From assembly GCA_945965395.1 (NCBI GenBank), contig CAMFND010000053.1, positions 1-37,201 on the forward strand: a stretch of 37,201 nt of DNA, read 5' to 3'. Each line of letters starts with the position of its first letter. Position 1 is the first letter of the stretch. The notes below the pieces were generated by a model, which worked only from the letters and a program-made list of their open reading frames with translations, did not search any database and was not told where the DNA came from. Made by a program: the position numbers and the translations under genes. Positions 14,598-22,998 of the stretch are shown piece by piece. Origin of the DNA: an uncultured Bacteroides sp. GTDB lineage: Bacteria; Bacteroidota; Bacteroidia; Bacteroidales; Bacteroidaceae.

Positions 14598-15860
14598 ATG
14601 TATATCAGACACATATTAAGATCCGTGTTTCCTGTTATTGCCTCGTTCCTGTTTGCAAGTTGTACGCTCGGATACAAGAATGACGGCAAGGAGGTGACTT
14701 GGCACTCATGGAATGAGGGCTGGGGACACACATCCTTCAAAGTGGATGCCGACCCTAAGACCTTCAAGGCATTGCGCGGTTCTTATGGACGTGATTCTGA
14801 ACATGTCTTTTTCATGGGAGGCATCATGGAAGGGGCTGACCCTAAAACATTCAAGGTACTTAAAGACGCGTATGCACATGACGACATACATGCCTATTAT
14901 AGAGGAGGTGTATTGAAGGGGGCAGACGGAAAATCCTTTCAGTCATTAGGAGAACAGTACGCGAGGGATAAATCCAGAGTCTATTTAGACGGAGAGGAGA
15001 TAAAAAACGCAGATCCGGAAACCTTTGAAGTACATACCCATTATCTGACAGAGGACAGGAAGGATTTCTATTGGTTAGGAAAAGCATTGAATGTACAGGA
15101 CAAATCTACATTTATTGTATTGGGGAATAAAGATTACAGCGGCACCCATTGGGCAAAAGACCGATATAATGGATATTTTATGGAAGACGGCAGTGTAATC
15201 CGTGGCATAGACTATGCCTCTTTCCATCCCGTAGTGGAGGAAGTTCATCTTTATTCCGGCTGTTATGCAGCGGATAAGAACAAGGTGTATTACAGGGACA
15301 AGATTGTAAAGGGAGCAGACCCTGCTTCGTTCAAAGAGATAGATTATCTGATTTGTCAGGACATAAATGGTGTATATAAGGAAGACAGAATCACACAGGT
15401 GAAGGATTATTCACTGTTAAAGAGAATAGTCAGGGATGGGCATATGTATACTGACAATCAATATATCTATGATTTTGATTTCAATATACTTCCCGATGCA
15501 GACTTGGCTACATTCAGACACATCTGTAACCGATGGTATAGGGATAAAAGCCATATCTGGTGGAACAATCAACCCCTTCCGGATGTGGTGGACATCAACA
15601 CATTCCGTCCTGTCTGGAAGACATCCGTCCGGGACGGCAGACAATCTGTAGAAGAGGATTCCGATTACGGATGCGACAAGAATCACGTGTACTACCATGA
15701 TTCAATCATTGAAGGGGCTGACCCGTTGAGTTTCTGGCTTGTGAACTTGAATGACGGAAACGGCTGGATAGCTTATGATTTGAAAAAAATCTATGTAGGA
15801 AAGGACACGCCCGCATTCCGTCAGTATTTCAAGGAAAGATACGATTGTGAATTTCAATAG
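14598..15860 (+). CDS. DKNYY-repeat lipoprotein
   Basis: The 420-residue lipoprotein begins with MYIRHILRSVFPVIASFLFA followed by SC, the lipidation site. The mature part is built of repeated units of about 30 residues: a YARDKSRVYLDGEEIKNADP unit, CYAADKNKVYYRDKIVKGAD, and GCDKNHVYYHDSIIEGADP near the end. The DKN-VYY and GADP-SF motifs define the DKNYY family. Roughly ten units are visible. DKNYY proteins are thought to be surface or periplasmic and their role is unknown. The stop overlaps the 3' end of a minus-strand pseudogene. It interrupts the two lipoprotein/membrane-protein modules. Confidence 0.9.
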   Translation: MYIRHILRSVFPVIASFLFASCTLGYKNDGKEVTWHSWNEGWGHTSFKVDADPKTFKALRGSYGRDSEHVFFMGGIMEGADPKTFKVLKDAYAHDDIHAYYRGGVLKGADGKSFQSLGEQYARDKSRVYLDGEEIKNADPETFEVHTHYLTEDRKDFYWLGKALNVQDKSTFIVLGNKDYSGTHWAKDRYNGYFMEDGSVIRGIDYASFHPVVEEVHLYSGCYAADKNKVYYRDKIVKGADPASFKEIDYLICQDINGVYKEDRITQVKDYSLLKRIVRDGHMYTDNQYIYDFDFNILPDADLATFRHICNRWYRDKSHIWWNNQPLPDVVDINTFRPVWKTSVRDGRQSVEEDSDYGCDKNHVYYHDSIIEGADPLSFWLVNLNDGNGWIAYDLKKIYVGKDTPAFRQYFKERYDCEFQ

Positions 15861-16241
15861 CTGATATGGTGTTCGATAGTCCAAAGTCCGGAAAGTACCA
15901 TCAACAGCACTTCAAGGCAGAATATGCCGACTATCGCAGCCTATATCGCCAATAACCGCCTTCCCGTCTTTTTGCCGGAATATCTTGCAAAGATCTTGTC
16001 CTGACGCTTTGCCGTGTACCTGAAACGGCAGAAAAGGAAAGGCGCAGCCAGCAGGACAGGGACAATGACCGAAGAATATCCAACCGCCTGCAATCCGGTG
16101 GAACAGGGTCAACAATATCATAGCCACATCAAGATACCAGCACCACATAATCAATGCGGCACCGTCGCCCGGAGACTTTTCCCATCTGTGAAAGGACTCC
16201 CCGACAAACCATATATAGTCAATCCATTTCAGGACAGCCAT
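15854..16241 (-). pseudogene. Inverted, decayed copy of the small membrane-protein family
   Basis: The minus strand from 16241 reads MAVLKWIDYIWFVGESFHRW, then SPGDGAALIMWCWYLDVAMI, like the AGDFTSLLFVVGLDFLLYSG part of the tandem membrane proteins. After a frameshift near 16075-16095 it continues in another frame as YSSVIVPVLLAAPFLFCRFR and AKRQDKIFARYSGKKTGRRL. It then meets a TAG at 15941-15943, and the same frame carries on with AAIVGIFCLEVLLMVLSGLW to a natural stop at 15854. Three helices with the charged loop are thus recognisable. One frameshift and one stop make it a pseudogene. It is the only family member on the opposite strand and fills most of the 468-bp gap. Confidence 0.65.
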
Positions 16242-16289
16242 GACATTCAGCCATAATCCGGCTGTAAAGATACATTTTCTTCCACATTA

Positions 16290-16322
16290 TTGCATGACAA
16301 TCAACCGATTTCGTTACTTTTG
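16290..16322 (+). promoter_or_regulatory. Predicted Bacteroidales promoter for the 16329 lipoprotein
   Basis: A TACTTTTG -7 box at 16315-16322 fits the TAnnTTTG consensus, with a TTG at 16290-16292 spaced 22 bp upstream. The box ends only 6 bp before the ATG at 16329, so the transcript would be almost leaderless, or translation may begin at the ATG at 16338. Confidence 0.55.
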
Positions 16323-16328
16323 TCCTAT

Positions 16329-16901
16329 ATGAATGGAATGTTTCTGAAATACATATCGGCATTTTTGTGTGTTGCCAGCCTGATAATTGCCGGCTGCAGT
16401 GTTCCCGTGCCGCCATCCGATACGGAGATGATCCGTCACTTCAATGTGAACAAAGCGGCTTTCAATGGGATTCGGGAGGTCATTGCCCGCTGCCCTTACG
16501 GCATGTACTATCCCCCGTACAACATGCAGGAAGATACCGCCTGCCTGAGAGGAATCAGTATGGAAGACAGGCAGATGTTGGATTCTTTGTTGGCGGCAGT
16601 CGATTGTGAGCGGGTGTTCTATTTCGGGAAAGAGGCAAAGAAGGAGGCAATGGTGGAATCCGGCTGGTACGGGCATGATACGACATATACCAGTTTCTCT
16701 ATCCCGTACTTTTCGCATGGTTATTCAGTTGGCGGAACAAGCAAGGACTTTGTCTATGACTCAGGGCTGAAAGACCGTCCGGCAATACGAATGACAGAAA
16801 ACGGTGAACTGAATGAGATATACCAGAAAAGTTATAATGACACGACCCTGTACAAGAGGATTAAGGGAGACTGGTATATCCGGCTGTCACACGACAACTG
16901 A
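16329..16901 (+). CDS. Lipoprotein, paralogue 2 (MIRHF family)
   Basis: The 190-residue lipoprotein has the signal MNGMFLKYISAFLCVASLII ending AGC. The mature protein mirrors the one at 12573: VPVPPSDTEMIRHF, MLDSLLAAVDCERVF, GGTSKDFVYDSGL and the end NEIYQKSYNDTTLYKRIK followed by DWYIRL. The middle third differs strongly, as expected when the partner specificity of a family diversifies. Starts at 16329 or 16338 both keep the signal peptide; the longer upstream frame is unlikely. It is followed after 7 nt by a membrane protein of the small three-helix family, repeating the module at 12573-13963. Confidence 0.85.
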   Translation: MNGMFLKYISAFLCVASLIIAGCSVPVPPSDTEMIRHFNVNKAAFNGIREVIARCPYGMYYPPYNMQEDTACLRGISMEDRQMLDSLLAAVDCERVFYFGKEAKKEAMVESGWYGHDTTYTSFSIPYFSHGYSVGGTSKDFVYDSGLKDRPAIRMTENGELNEIYQKSYNDTTLYKRIKGDWYIRLSHDN

Positions 16902-16908
16902 AGATAAT

Positions 16909-17400
16909 ATGGAGAAAAGAAGGCATAAATATAATCAAGAAAGGAAGGAAGCATACAAGCAAAAGCCCTTCATCAAACCACCCCGAATCTCATTTTGGGA
17001 CAATATCTTCTATTGGTTATGGTATTCGAGCAAACATGGCTTGCCAGACCGTACCTTTGCGACTATTACTGTTATGCAGTATGTCTATGTTGTGTTGTTC
17101 ACCGCTGTCATACTCAACTGTCTTGATAGTCCTACTGCATGGCATTTGTACATTTTCCACAAGTCGAAAGGGATATTGGGTTATATCCTTGGTCCGTTTG
17201 TCATATTACTTCTGGTAAACGGACGGATCTGTAAAGAAAGCCGATATGAAAGGTTAAAGGCGAAGTTTGACCAGATGGAAAATTATGAGAAAAAGAAGTA
17301 TAGAATCGTTTTCTGGATTTTTACGGGTATAACCCTGCTTTCCGGATTTATGTCGTATTACCTTTTTTATCGATTCAGCCAGCAGTTTCTGTTGTCATGA
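16909..17400 (+). CDS. Three-helix membrane protein, module partner of the 16329 lipoprotein
   Basis: The 163-residue protein has a basic N-terminal cytosolic part (RRHKYNQERKEAYKQKPF). Its membrane helices are at MQYVYVVLFTAVILNCL, ILGYILGPFVILLLVNG and IVFWIFTGITLLSGFMSYYL. The charged loop before the last helix (KESRYERLKAKFDQMENYEK) matches the topology of the proteins at 11228-12464 and 13334. It starts 7 nt after the lipoprotein stop. It is the last gene of the accessory region; the conserved recA locus begins after 165 bp. Confidence 0.82.
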   Translation: MEKRRHKYNQERKEAYKQKPFIKPPRISFWDNIFYWLWYSSKHGLPDRTFATITVMQYVYVVLFTAVILNCLDSPTAWHLYIFHKSKGILGYILGPFVILLLVNGRICKESRYERLKAKFDQMENYEKKKYRIVFWIFTGITLLSGFMSYYLFYRFSQQFLLS

Positions 17401-17500
17401 TTAAAATAAAAATTACAGATATCACTGTAAGGATACGCTTATGAAGGGCGGAAAGGTTGATGGAGCTATTTGCACATCAATATAAAACCCGATTAATGAA

Positions 17501-17544
17501 AAAACGGATTTACCCGCTGAGCTTCAGCACGGTGAATCCGTTTT
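17501..17544. terminator. Bidirectional terminator at the accessory/core boundary
   Basis: A 14-bp stem (AAAACGGATTTACC with GGTGAATCCGTTTT, one G-T pair) encloses a second small hairpin (GCTGA/TCAGC). A- and T-runs at the two ends allow termination in both directions: for the 16909 gene from the left and recA from the right. The other bases of the 17401-17565 gap show no gene. Confidence 0.85.
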
Positions 17545-17565
17545 CTATATAGATAAAGAATAAAT

Positions 17566-18615
17566 TTATTCCTTGTCTTTCAATGCATCAAAAATTTGTT
17601 TTTCCAGTTCATCAGCCAGTTCCGGATTATCCTGAATGCACTGTTTGGCCGCATCACGTCCTTGACCTAATTTGGTGTCGTTGTAGCTGTACCATGAACC
17701 GCTCTTCTTGATGATGCCTAACTCAGCTCCCAAGTCGATGATTTCACCGCTGCGAGAGATACCTTCACCAAACATGATGTCAAATTCGGCTTTGCGGAAA
17801 GGAGGAGCTACTTTGTTCTTTACGACTTTGACACGTACCTGATTACCGATGACTTCTTCGCCGTCTTTCAACTGAGTGGCACGACGGATGTCCAGACGGA
17901 CAGAAGCATAGAATTTCAGAGCGTTACCACCAGTGGTAGTTTCGGGGTTACCGAACATTACACCGATTTTCTCACGCAACTGGTTGATGAAGATACAAGT
18001 GGTGTTGGTCTTGCTGATGGCAGAAGTCAGCTTACGCAGTGCTTGTGACATCAGGCGGGCTTGCAAACCTACCTTGTTGTCGCCCATGTCGCCTTCGATT
18101 TCAGCTTTCGGAGTCAGGGCAGCTACAGAGTCGATGACAATGATGTCGATGGCTGATGAACGGATCAGCTGTTCGGCGATTTCCAGTGCTTGTTCACCGT
18201 TGTCGGGCTGTGAAATCCATAAGTTGTCGATGTCTACTCCTAACTTGGCAGCATAGAAACGGTCGAATGCATGTTCTGCATCGATGAAAGCAGCGATACC
18301 GCCTGCTCTCTGTGCTTCAGCAATGGCATGAATGGCCAATGTGGTCTTACCAGATGATTCCGGACCGTAGATTTCGATAATACGTCCTTTCGGATAACCA
18401 CCTACGCCGAGTGCGGCGTTCAAGGCGATAGAACCGGTAGGGATGACTTCTACTTCCTGCACGTGGTCATCGCCCATTTTCATGATAGAGCCTTTTCCAA
18501 AGCTCTTTTCAATCTTGTCCATGGCGGCCTGCAGGGCTTTCAGCTTCTCGCTGTTATTGGGTTTCGGGGCATTTTCAATGCCACCTTCAAACTCTAATTC
18601 GTCTTTTTTTGCCAT
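17566..18615 (-). CDS. recA: Recombinase RecA
   Basis: The 349-residue protein is a full-length RecA. It binds single-stranded DNA, drives homologous strand exchange and triggers LexA-type cleavage. The Walker A motif GPESSGKTT is at residues 84-92. The [20 protein letters not shown] loop region and the [21 protein letters not shown]-terminal segment are conserved. The acidic tail is short. It starts 3 nt after the stop of the peroxiredoxin gene, so the two are probably one transcript. A strong terminator follows. I see no obvious LexA box, but Bacteroidales SOS boxes are poorly known to me. Confidence 0.99.
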   Translation of the reverse strand: MAKKDELEFEGGIENAPKPNNSEKLKALQAAMDKIEKSFGKGSIMKMGDDHVQEVEVIPTGSIALNAALGVGGYPKGRIIEIYGPESSGKTTLAIHAIAEAQRAGGIAAFIDAEHAFDRFYAAKLGVDIDNLWISQPDNGEQALEIAEQLIRSSAIDIIVIDSVAALTPKAEIEGDMGDNKVGLQARLMSQALRKLTSAISKTNTTCIFINQLREKIGVMFGNPETTTGGNALKFYASVRLDIRRATQLKDGEEVIGNQVRVKVVKNKVAPPFRKAEFDIMFGEGISRSGEIIDLGAELGIIKKSGSWYSYNDTKLGQGRDAAKQCIQDNPELADELEKQIFDALKDKE

Positions 18616-18618
18616 AAA

Positions 18619-19068
18619 TTACTGTAAGATTTGTGAGGCATGATCTTTGGTCTTTACTTCTTTAGGAGAAATAATCCGTTCGATAATACCTTCTTCGTTA
18701 ATGATAAAAGTGGTACGGAAGATACCCATGTATTTGCGTCCGTACATGCTTTTTTCTCCCCATACACCGAAGGTCTCTACCAGCTTGTGTTCCGTATCGG
18801 CAATCAATGTGAACGGAAGCTGGTTCTTTTCGATGAATTTTTGGTGTGACTTCTCGTCGTTGATGCTGACTCCGACTACCTCGTAACCAGCTTGCTTGAG
18901 TTCGGCATAGTTGTCGCGAAGGTTGCAAGCTTGCGCCGTACAGCCGGAAGTCATGTCTTTGGGGTAAAAATAGAGTACGATTTTTTTTTCTGCATAATTG
19001 CTCAGGCGGATTTCTTCACCTTTCTCATTGATTCCCAGTATTTCGGGAGCTTTGTCTCCAATATTCAT
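18619..19068 (-). CDS. bcp: Thiol peroxidase, Bcp/PrxQ type
   Basis: The 149-residue cytosolic peroxiredoxin reduces hydrogen and organic peroxides with electrons from thioredoxin. The motif FYPKDMTSGCTAQACNLRD holds the peroxidatic Cys43 and the resolving Cys48 typical of the atypical two-Cys PrxQ class. The order of elements (GVSINDEKSHQKF, LIADTEHKLVETFGVWGEK, RTTFIINEEG) is that of Bcp. It lies directly upstream of recA in the same direction. Coupling of an antioxidant enzyme with recA would fit a response to oxidative DNA damage, but that is inference. Confidence 0.97.
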   Translation of the reverse strand: MNIGDKAPEILGINEKGEEIRLSNYAEKKIVLYFYPKDMTSGCTAQACNLRDNYAELKQAGYEVVGVSINDEKSHQKFIEKNQLPFTLIADTEHKLVETFGVWGEKSMYGRKYMGIFRTTFIINEEGIIERIISPKEVKTKDHASQILQ

Positions 19069-19091
19069 ATCGTAAGGGAAATTTTTAGAAA

Positions 19092-19145
19092 AAAAGAATC
19101 AGTAACGAAGAATGAGTACTCCTTCTTCATTCTTGATTCTTTTTA
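19092..19145 (-). terminator. Terminator between the dehydrogenase gene and bcp
   Basis: A long imperfect hairpin: outer arms AAAAGAATCA/TGATTCTTTT and inner arms AAGAATGA/TCATTCTT. On the minus strand it is followed by a run of T. It would end transcription from the dehydrogenase gene before bcp-recA, so bcp-recA should have its own promoter. Confidence 0.7.
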
Positions 19146-19162
19146 TGGTTAAGGTAATGTGA

Positions 19163-20356
19163 TTACAGTTCCAGATCACCGTCGAATACTTCATGCCAAG
19201 GCAATCCGTATTTGTTCAAAGCTTCCATGAATGGATCCGGATCGAATTCTTCTACGTTCCATACACCCGGACGTTTCCACAAGCCTTTCAGGAACATCAT
19301 GGCACCAATCATGGCCGGTACACCGGTGGTGTAGCTTACGCCCTGCATGCCTGTTTCCTGATAAGCTGCCTGGTGAGAGCAGTTGTTGTATACATAATAA
19401 GTATGTTCTTTTCCATCTTTGATACCACGGATACGGCAACCGATTGAAGTTTCGCCTTCGTAGTTTTCACCAAGGTCTTGCGGGTTAGGCAGTACGGCTT
19501 TCAGGAACTGCAGCGGAACGATTTCCATACCGTTGTAGTTGATTGGTTCGATGCTGGCCATACCGATGTTCTGGATTACACGTAAGTGAGTCAGGTATTC
19601 CTGTCCGAAAGTCATCCAGAAACGGGCACGCTTGATGGTCGGGAAATTCTTGACCAGTGATTCCAGTTCTTCGTGATACAATAGGTAAGAATCACGCGGA
19701 CCGATGTTAGGATAAGTCAGGTCTTTGTGGAATTCCAGCGGCTGGGTAGTAACCCATTGTCCGTTTTCGTAATAACGTCCGTTCTGTGTGATTTCGCGGA
19801 TGTTGATTTCCGGATTGAAGTTGGTTGCGAAAGCCTTGTGGTGATTTCCGGCATTGCAGTCTACGATATCCAGATAGTGGATTTCATCGAAATGATGTTT
19901 TGCTGCGTATGCGGTGTATACTCCACTTACTCCCGGGTCGAATCCGCAACCCAGAATGGCAGTCAGTCCGGCATCTTCAAAGCGTTTCTTGTATGCCCAC
20001 TGCCAGCTATATTCAAAGTGTGCCTCGTCTTTAGGCTCGTAGTTTGCTGTATCCAGGTAGTTCACTCCCGCCTGAAGACACGCTTCCATAATCGTTAAAT
20101 CCTGGTAGGGAAGTGCTACGTTAATAACGATTTCGGGTTTAAAACTGTTGAATAAAGACACAAGTTCATCCACATTGTCGGCATCTACCTTAGCGGTCTT
20201 GATGTTGGGGTTACCAATTGCTTTGACAATTGCGTCGCATTTTGACTGTGTGCGGCTGGCAATCATGATTTCAGAAAAGATTTCCGGATGCTGAGCCACT
20301 TTGTGTGCAACAACGGTACCTACACCGCCTGCACCGATAATCAATACTTTACTCAT
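19163..20356 (-). CDS. Carboxynorspermidine/carboxyspermidine dehydrogenase (saccharopine dehydrogenase family)
   Basis: The 397-residue NADPH-dependent enzyme joins aspartate semialdehyde to putrescine or diaminopropane to give carboxyspermidine or carboxynorspermidine. This is the first committed step of the alternative spermidine route used by Bacteroidales. The N-terminal Rossmann motif GAGGVG is at residues 8-13, followed by VAHKVAQHPEIFSEIMIASR as in Vibrio and Bacteroides enzymes. Other conserved blocks are GCGFDPGVSGVYTAYA and, late, GVSYTTGVPAMIGAMM. Older annotations call it saccharopine dehydrogenase; lysine biosynthesis is less likely. The partner decarboxylase gene (nspC) is not in the window. 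Confidence 0.88.
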   Translation of the reverse strand: MSKVLIIGAGGVGTVVAHKVAQHPEIFSEIMIASRTQSKCDAIVKAIGNPNIKTAKVDADNVDELVSLFNSFKPEIVINVALPYQDLTIMEACLQAGVNYLDTANYEPKDEAHFEYSWQWAYKKRFEDAGLTAILGCGFDPGVSGVYTAYAAKHHFDEIHYLDIVDCNAGNHHKAFATNFNPEINIREITQNGRYYENGQWVTTQPLEFHKDLTYPNIGPRDSYLLYHEELESLVKNFPTIKRARFWMTFGQEYLTHLRVIQNIGMASIEPINYNGMEIVPLQFLKAVLPNPQDLGENYEGETSIGCRIRGIKDGKEHTYYVYNNCSHQAAYQETGMQGVSYTTGVPAMIGAMMFLKGLWKRPGVWNVEEFDPDPFMEALNKYGLPWHEVFDGDLEL

Positions 20357-20405
20357 TTATTACTTTGAAACTTTAAATGCCCGGTAAACGTTACCGTTCA
20401 GTATG

Positions 20406-20413
20406 CAAAGATA
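20406..20413 (-). promoter_or_regulatory. -7 box of the carboxynorspermidine dehydrogenase gene
   Basis: TATCTTTG on the minus strand fits TAnnTTTG, 49 bp upstream of the ATG at 20356. A -33 element is not clear. Confidence 0.55.
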
Positions 20414-20455
20414 GAAAATAATTCAAAACATGATGCAGTATTCGGAGGATATACG

Positions 20456-20463
20456 TATTTTTG
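20456..20463 (+). promoter_or_regulatory. -7 box of the META-domain lipoprotein gene
   Basis: TATTTTTG fits TAnnTTTG and lies 69 bp upstream of the chosen start. It is divergent from the dehydrogenase promoter. Confidence 0.45.
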
Positions 20464-20532
20464 TAAATGAACAATTCTTAAAAATGGATTGTTCGTGAAT
20501 TTATGATTAAGATTAAAAAGGAAAAACAAGTT

Positions 20533-21330
20533 ATGAATAAGAAGTATTTTGCAGCCGCAGCTTTGGCTTGCACATTGATGAGTTGTGGAACCGGAAAAAA
20601 ATCGGTAGCAGTAGTCGACTTTACAGGGGAATGGAATATTGTAGAAGTGAACGGAGAAAAGGTGAGTGTAGAAAATGCACCATTCTTGGGCTTTGACAAG
20701 GACGGACACCGTTTGTATGGCAATGCTGGATGCAATCGCCTGATGGGAAGCTTTGAATTGGATACCCTGAATGCTGGAAAAGTGAAATTTGGTCAGGTGG
20801 CTGCTACCCGGATGATGTGCCCTGATATGACATTGGAACAGAATGTACTGGAAGCATTGAATAAAGTGGCTGGATATGAAACAGTAGGTGAGGATGTAGC
20901 ACTGAACGATGCGGAAGGTAAACAGGTAATATTGTTGCAGAAACGTGAAGTGGCAGAGGTTTCTGTAAACGACCTGAATGGTGCCTGGGAAATTGTATCC
21001 GTAAAAGGCAATCCTGTAGGAGAAGTGGAAAAACAGCCGCAATTGGTTTTCAATGTAGCAGAAAAAAGAGTACACGGTAATGCCAGCTGCAATACGATAA
21101 ACGGATCTTTCACGCAGGAAGAAGGACAGGCGGCTTCTCTTCGCTTCGGTCAGATGATTTCTACCATGATGGCATGCCCGAATATGGATGTGGAGTCTTC
21201 TATCTTGAAAGCTTTGGATGAAGTACGTAGCTTTGAAATCAAGGCAGACGGAACCGTAAGCCTTTTGGGAGCAGACGGAGCAGAAGTGTTGTCATTGAAG
21301 AAGCTGGCCGAAACAGAAGCTGAAGCTTGA
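20533..21330 (+). CDS. Lipoprotein with two META domains
   Basis: The 265-residue lipoprotein (start at 20533, signal [18 protein letters not shown] with the lipidation Cys before GTGKK) carries two tandem META/HslJ-like domains. Each has the pattern of a [11 protein letters not shown] or [11 protein letters not shown] start, then [12 protein letters not shown] or [12 protein letters not shown], then MMCPDM/MACPNM and a helix ([22 protein letters not shown]). META proteins sit in the envelope and have been linked to heat-shock or stress tolerance in HslJ. The ATG at 20503 would put a charged decapeptide before the signal and is rejected. Confidence 0.92.
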   Translation: MNKKYFAAAALACTLMSCGTGKKSVAVVDFTGEWNIVEVNGEKVSVENAPFLGFDKDGHRLYGNAGCNRLMGSFELDTLNAGKVKFGQVAATRMMCPDMTLEQNVLEALNKVAGYETVGEDVALNDAEGKQVILLQKREVAEVSVNDLNGAWEIVSVKGNPVGEVEKQPQLVFNVAEKRVHGNASCNTINGSFTQEEGQAASLRFGQMISTMMACPNMDVESSILKALDEVRSFEIKADGTVSLLGADGAEVLSLKKLAETEAEA

Positions 21331-21370
21331 TAAATCTGCCGGCTGTAGTATAAGGTCCGAGGAAAAATAT

Positions 21371-21378
21371 TATCTTTG
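21371..21378 (+). promoter_or_regulatory. -7 box of purT
   Basis: TATCTTTG, an exact match to the TAnnTTTG consensus, lies 28 bp before the ATG at 21407. Confidence 0.65.
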
Positions 21379-21406
21379 CAGAAAGAAGCATAAACCTTAT
21401 AATAAT

Positions 21407-22576
21407 ATGACTAAAAAAATACTTTTGTTGGGTTCCGGGGAACTCGGAAAGGAATTTACCATTGCTGCCCAGCGTTTGGGACAGTATGTAATTGCGTGTG
21501 ACTCTTATGCAGGTGCGCCGGCTATGCAGGTGGCAGATGCATGCGAGGTATTCAGTATGTTGGATGGAGAAGCTTTGGACCGTGTGGTAGAAAAGTATCG
21601 TCCGGATATAATTGTTCCTGAAATAGAAGCAATTCGTACTGAACGGCTTTATCACCTGGAAAAAGAAGGTATACAGGTTGTACCAAGTGCCCGTGCGGTG
21701 AATTTTACGATGAACCGTAAGGCTATCCGTGATTTGGCAGCGAAGGAACTGGGACTGAAAACGGCAAAGTATTTTTACGCTTCTTCTTATGAAGAATTGA
21801 AGGAGGCCGCCGGAAAGATCGGCTATCCTTGTGTCATCAAGCCGTTGATGTCTTCTTCTGGTAAGGGACAGTCTGTCGCCAAGAGTGAGGAAGACTTGAA
21901 GTATTCTTGGGAATACGGATGCAGCGGAAGCCGTGGGGATATTAAGGAACTCATTGTAGAAGAGTTCATTCACTTTGACAGTGAAATTACCCTGCTGACC
22001 GTGACACAGAAGGATGGTCCTACTTTGTTCTGTCCTCCTATCGGACACGTGCAGAAAGGTGGGGACTACCGTGAAAGTTTCCAGCCGGCTCATATCGCAC
22101 CAGAACATCTGGCTGAGGCTCAGCAAATGGCAGAGAAGGTGACTCGTGCTTTGACGGGCTATGGCTTGTGGGGAGTAGAATTCTTCCTGAGCCACGAAAA
22201 CGGAGTTTATTTCTCTGAGTTGTCTCCTCGTCCACACGATACAGGAATGGTTACACTGGCTAATACACAAAACCTGAACGAGTTTGAGTTACATTTATAT
22301 GCAGTGTTGGGACTCCCGATTCCAGGTATTACACAGGAACATATCGGAGCCAGTGCCGTAATTCTTTCTCCTGTTTCCAGCCAAAAGGCACCGCAGTATA
22401 GAGGAGAGGAACTTGTTTGCTCTCAGCCTAATACCTATCTCCGTATTTTCGGAAAGCCTGCTACTCGCTTGAATCGTCGTATGGGAGTGGTAGTTTGCTA
22501 TGACAAGAATGACGGTGATTTGGATGCACTGCGTGACAAATGTAAATCGCTGGCCGATAAGGTAGAAGTATATTAA
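21407..22576 (+). CDS. purT: Formate-dependent phosphoribosylglycinamide formyltransferase 2
   Basis: The 389-residue ATP-grasp enzyme uses formate and ATP to convert GAR to FGAR, the third step of purine synthesis. It starts [20 protein letters not shown], the PurT nucleotide-binding beginning. It contains [29 protein letters not shown], the ATP-grasp glycine-rich segment [16 protein letters not shown] and, later, [20 protein letters not shown] followed by [10 protein letters not shown] with its metal ligands. Length and motif order are standard. It has its own promoter and stands alone, 113 bp before the next gene. Confidence 0.98.
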   Translation: MTKKILLLGSGELGKEFTIAAQRLGQYVIACDSYAGAPAMQVADACEVFSMLDGEALDRVVEKYRPDIIVPEIEAIRTERLYHLEKEGIQVVPSARAVNFTMNRKAIRDLAAKELGLKTAKYFYASSYEELKEAAGKIGYPCVIKPLMSSSGKGQSVAKSEEDLKYSWEYGCSGSRGDIKELIVEEFIHFDSEITLLTVTQKDGPTLFCPPIGHVQKGGDYRESFQPAHIAPEHLAEAQQMAEKVTRALTGYGLWGVEFFLSHENGVYFSELSPRPHDTGMVTLANTQNLNEFELHLYAVLGLPIPGITQEHIGASAVILSPVSSQKAPQYRGEELVCSQPNTYLRIFGKPATRLNRRMGVVVCYDKNDGDLDALRDKCKSLADKVEVY

Positions 22577-22655
22577 GAATTGATTTATGTCATGAAAAGT
22601 GTATAAATACACGAAAAACTTCATTGTTGCGTTTTAAAAATATGTTTTAAATACA

Positions 22656-22663
22656 TATCTTTG
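22656..22663 (+). promoter_or_regulatory. -7 box of the small gene at 22690
   Basis: TATCTTTG followed by CGCCCGC is a textbook Bacteroides -7 element, with TTGTTG at 22624-22629 upstream. It shows that the short gene at 22690 is separately transcribed and is not just a remnant. Confidence 0.65.
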
Positions 22664-22689
22664 CGCCCGCAAAATTAAACTAAACATAA

Positions 22690-22941
22690 ATGACAGAAAA
22701 CAAAACAGTGAAGTATCATATTCCTCACAAAGGGATATATATGTATTCTCATGTACATGAAGGAAAAACTGAAATGATTGTGCTGAATAGTACTGGCTCA
22801 GAACAAATTCTGGATAGTGAGTGCTATACTGTCTTGACTAAGGATTCTAAAGAAGGTAGAGATGTTTCGAGTGGGAAAAAGATTGACTTGACAAAGAATC
22901 TGGTAATATCTCCTCGTAAATCATTGATTATTGAATTCTGA
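22690..22941 (+). CDS. Stand-alone amylase (cyclomaltodextrinase-type) C-terminal domain protein
   Basis: The 83-residue protein has no signal peptide. It resembles only the C-terminal beta-sandwich of GH13 cyclomaltodextrinases/neopullulanases: YHIPHKGIYMYSHVHEGKTE, then MIVLNSTGSEQILD, a DVSSGKKIDL turn and the terminal PRKSLIIEF strand. No catalytic barrel precedes it: the upstream 113 bp hold a promoter. It may be an old fragment that has gained its own promoter and function, perhaps carbohydrate or protein binding. It lies between purT and a bidirectional terminator. Confidence 0.72.
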   Translation: MTENKTVKYHIPHKGIYMYSHVHEGKTEMIVLNSTGSEQILDSECYTVLTKDSKEGRDVSSGKKIDLTKNLVISPRKSLIIEF

Positions 22942-22952
22942 GAAATGTTTAT

Positions 22953-22998
22953 AAATAAGGAGACTGTCGTGATGCTGAATCGGACAGTCTCCTTATTT
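22953..22998. terminator. Bidirectional terminator between the 22690 gene and emrB
   Basis: A perfect 16-bp stem (AAATAAGGAGACTGTC with GACAGTCTCCTTATTT), 14-base loop and flanking A/T runs. It serves the plus-strand gene and the minus-strand efflux operon, whose last stop touches it. Confidence 0.9.

Noticed and set aside
15912-16241. Functional minus-strand gene of 109 residues
   Set aside because: Only its first half resembles the membrane family; the second half of the family continues in another frame beyond a frameshift and an internal stop, so it is a pseudogene.
20398-21075. Minus-strand 225-residue open frame opposite the META-domain gene
   Set aside because: It is antisense to a clear lipoprotein gene with two META domains and covers the divergent promoters; its composition is not protein-like.
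21239-22270. Long minus-strand open frame opposite the META gene end and purT
   Set aside because: It lies antisense to a well-conserved gene and encodes a low-quality protein full of Cys, Phe and His runs; purT is certain on the plus strand.
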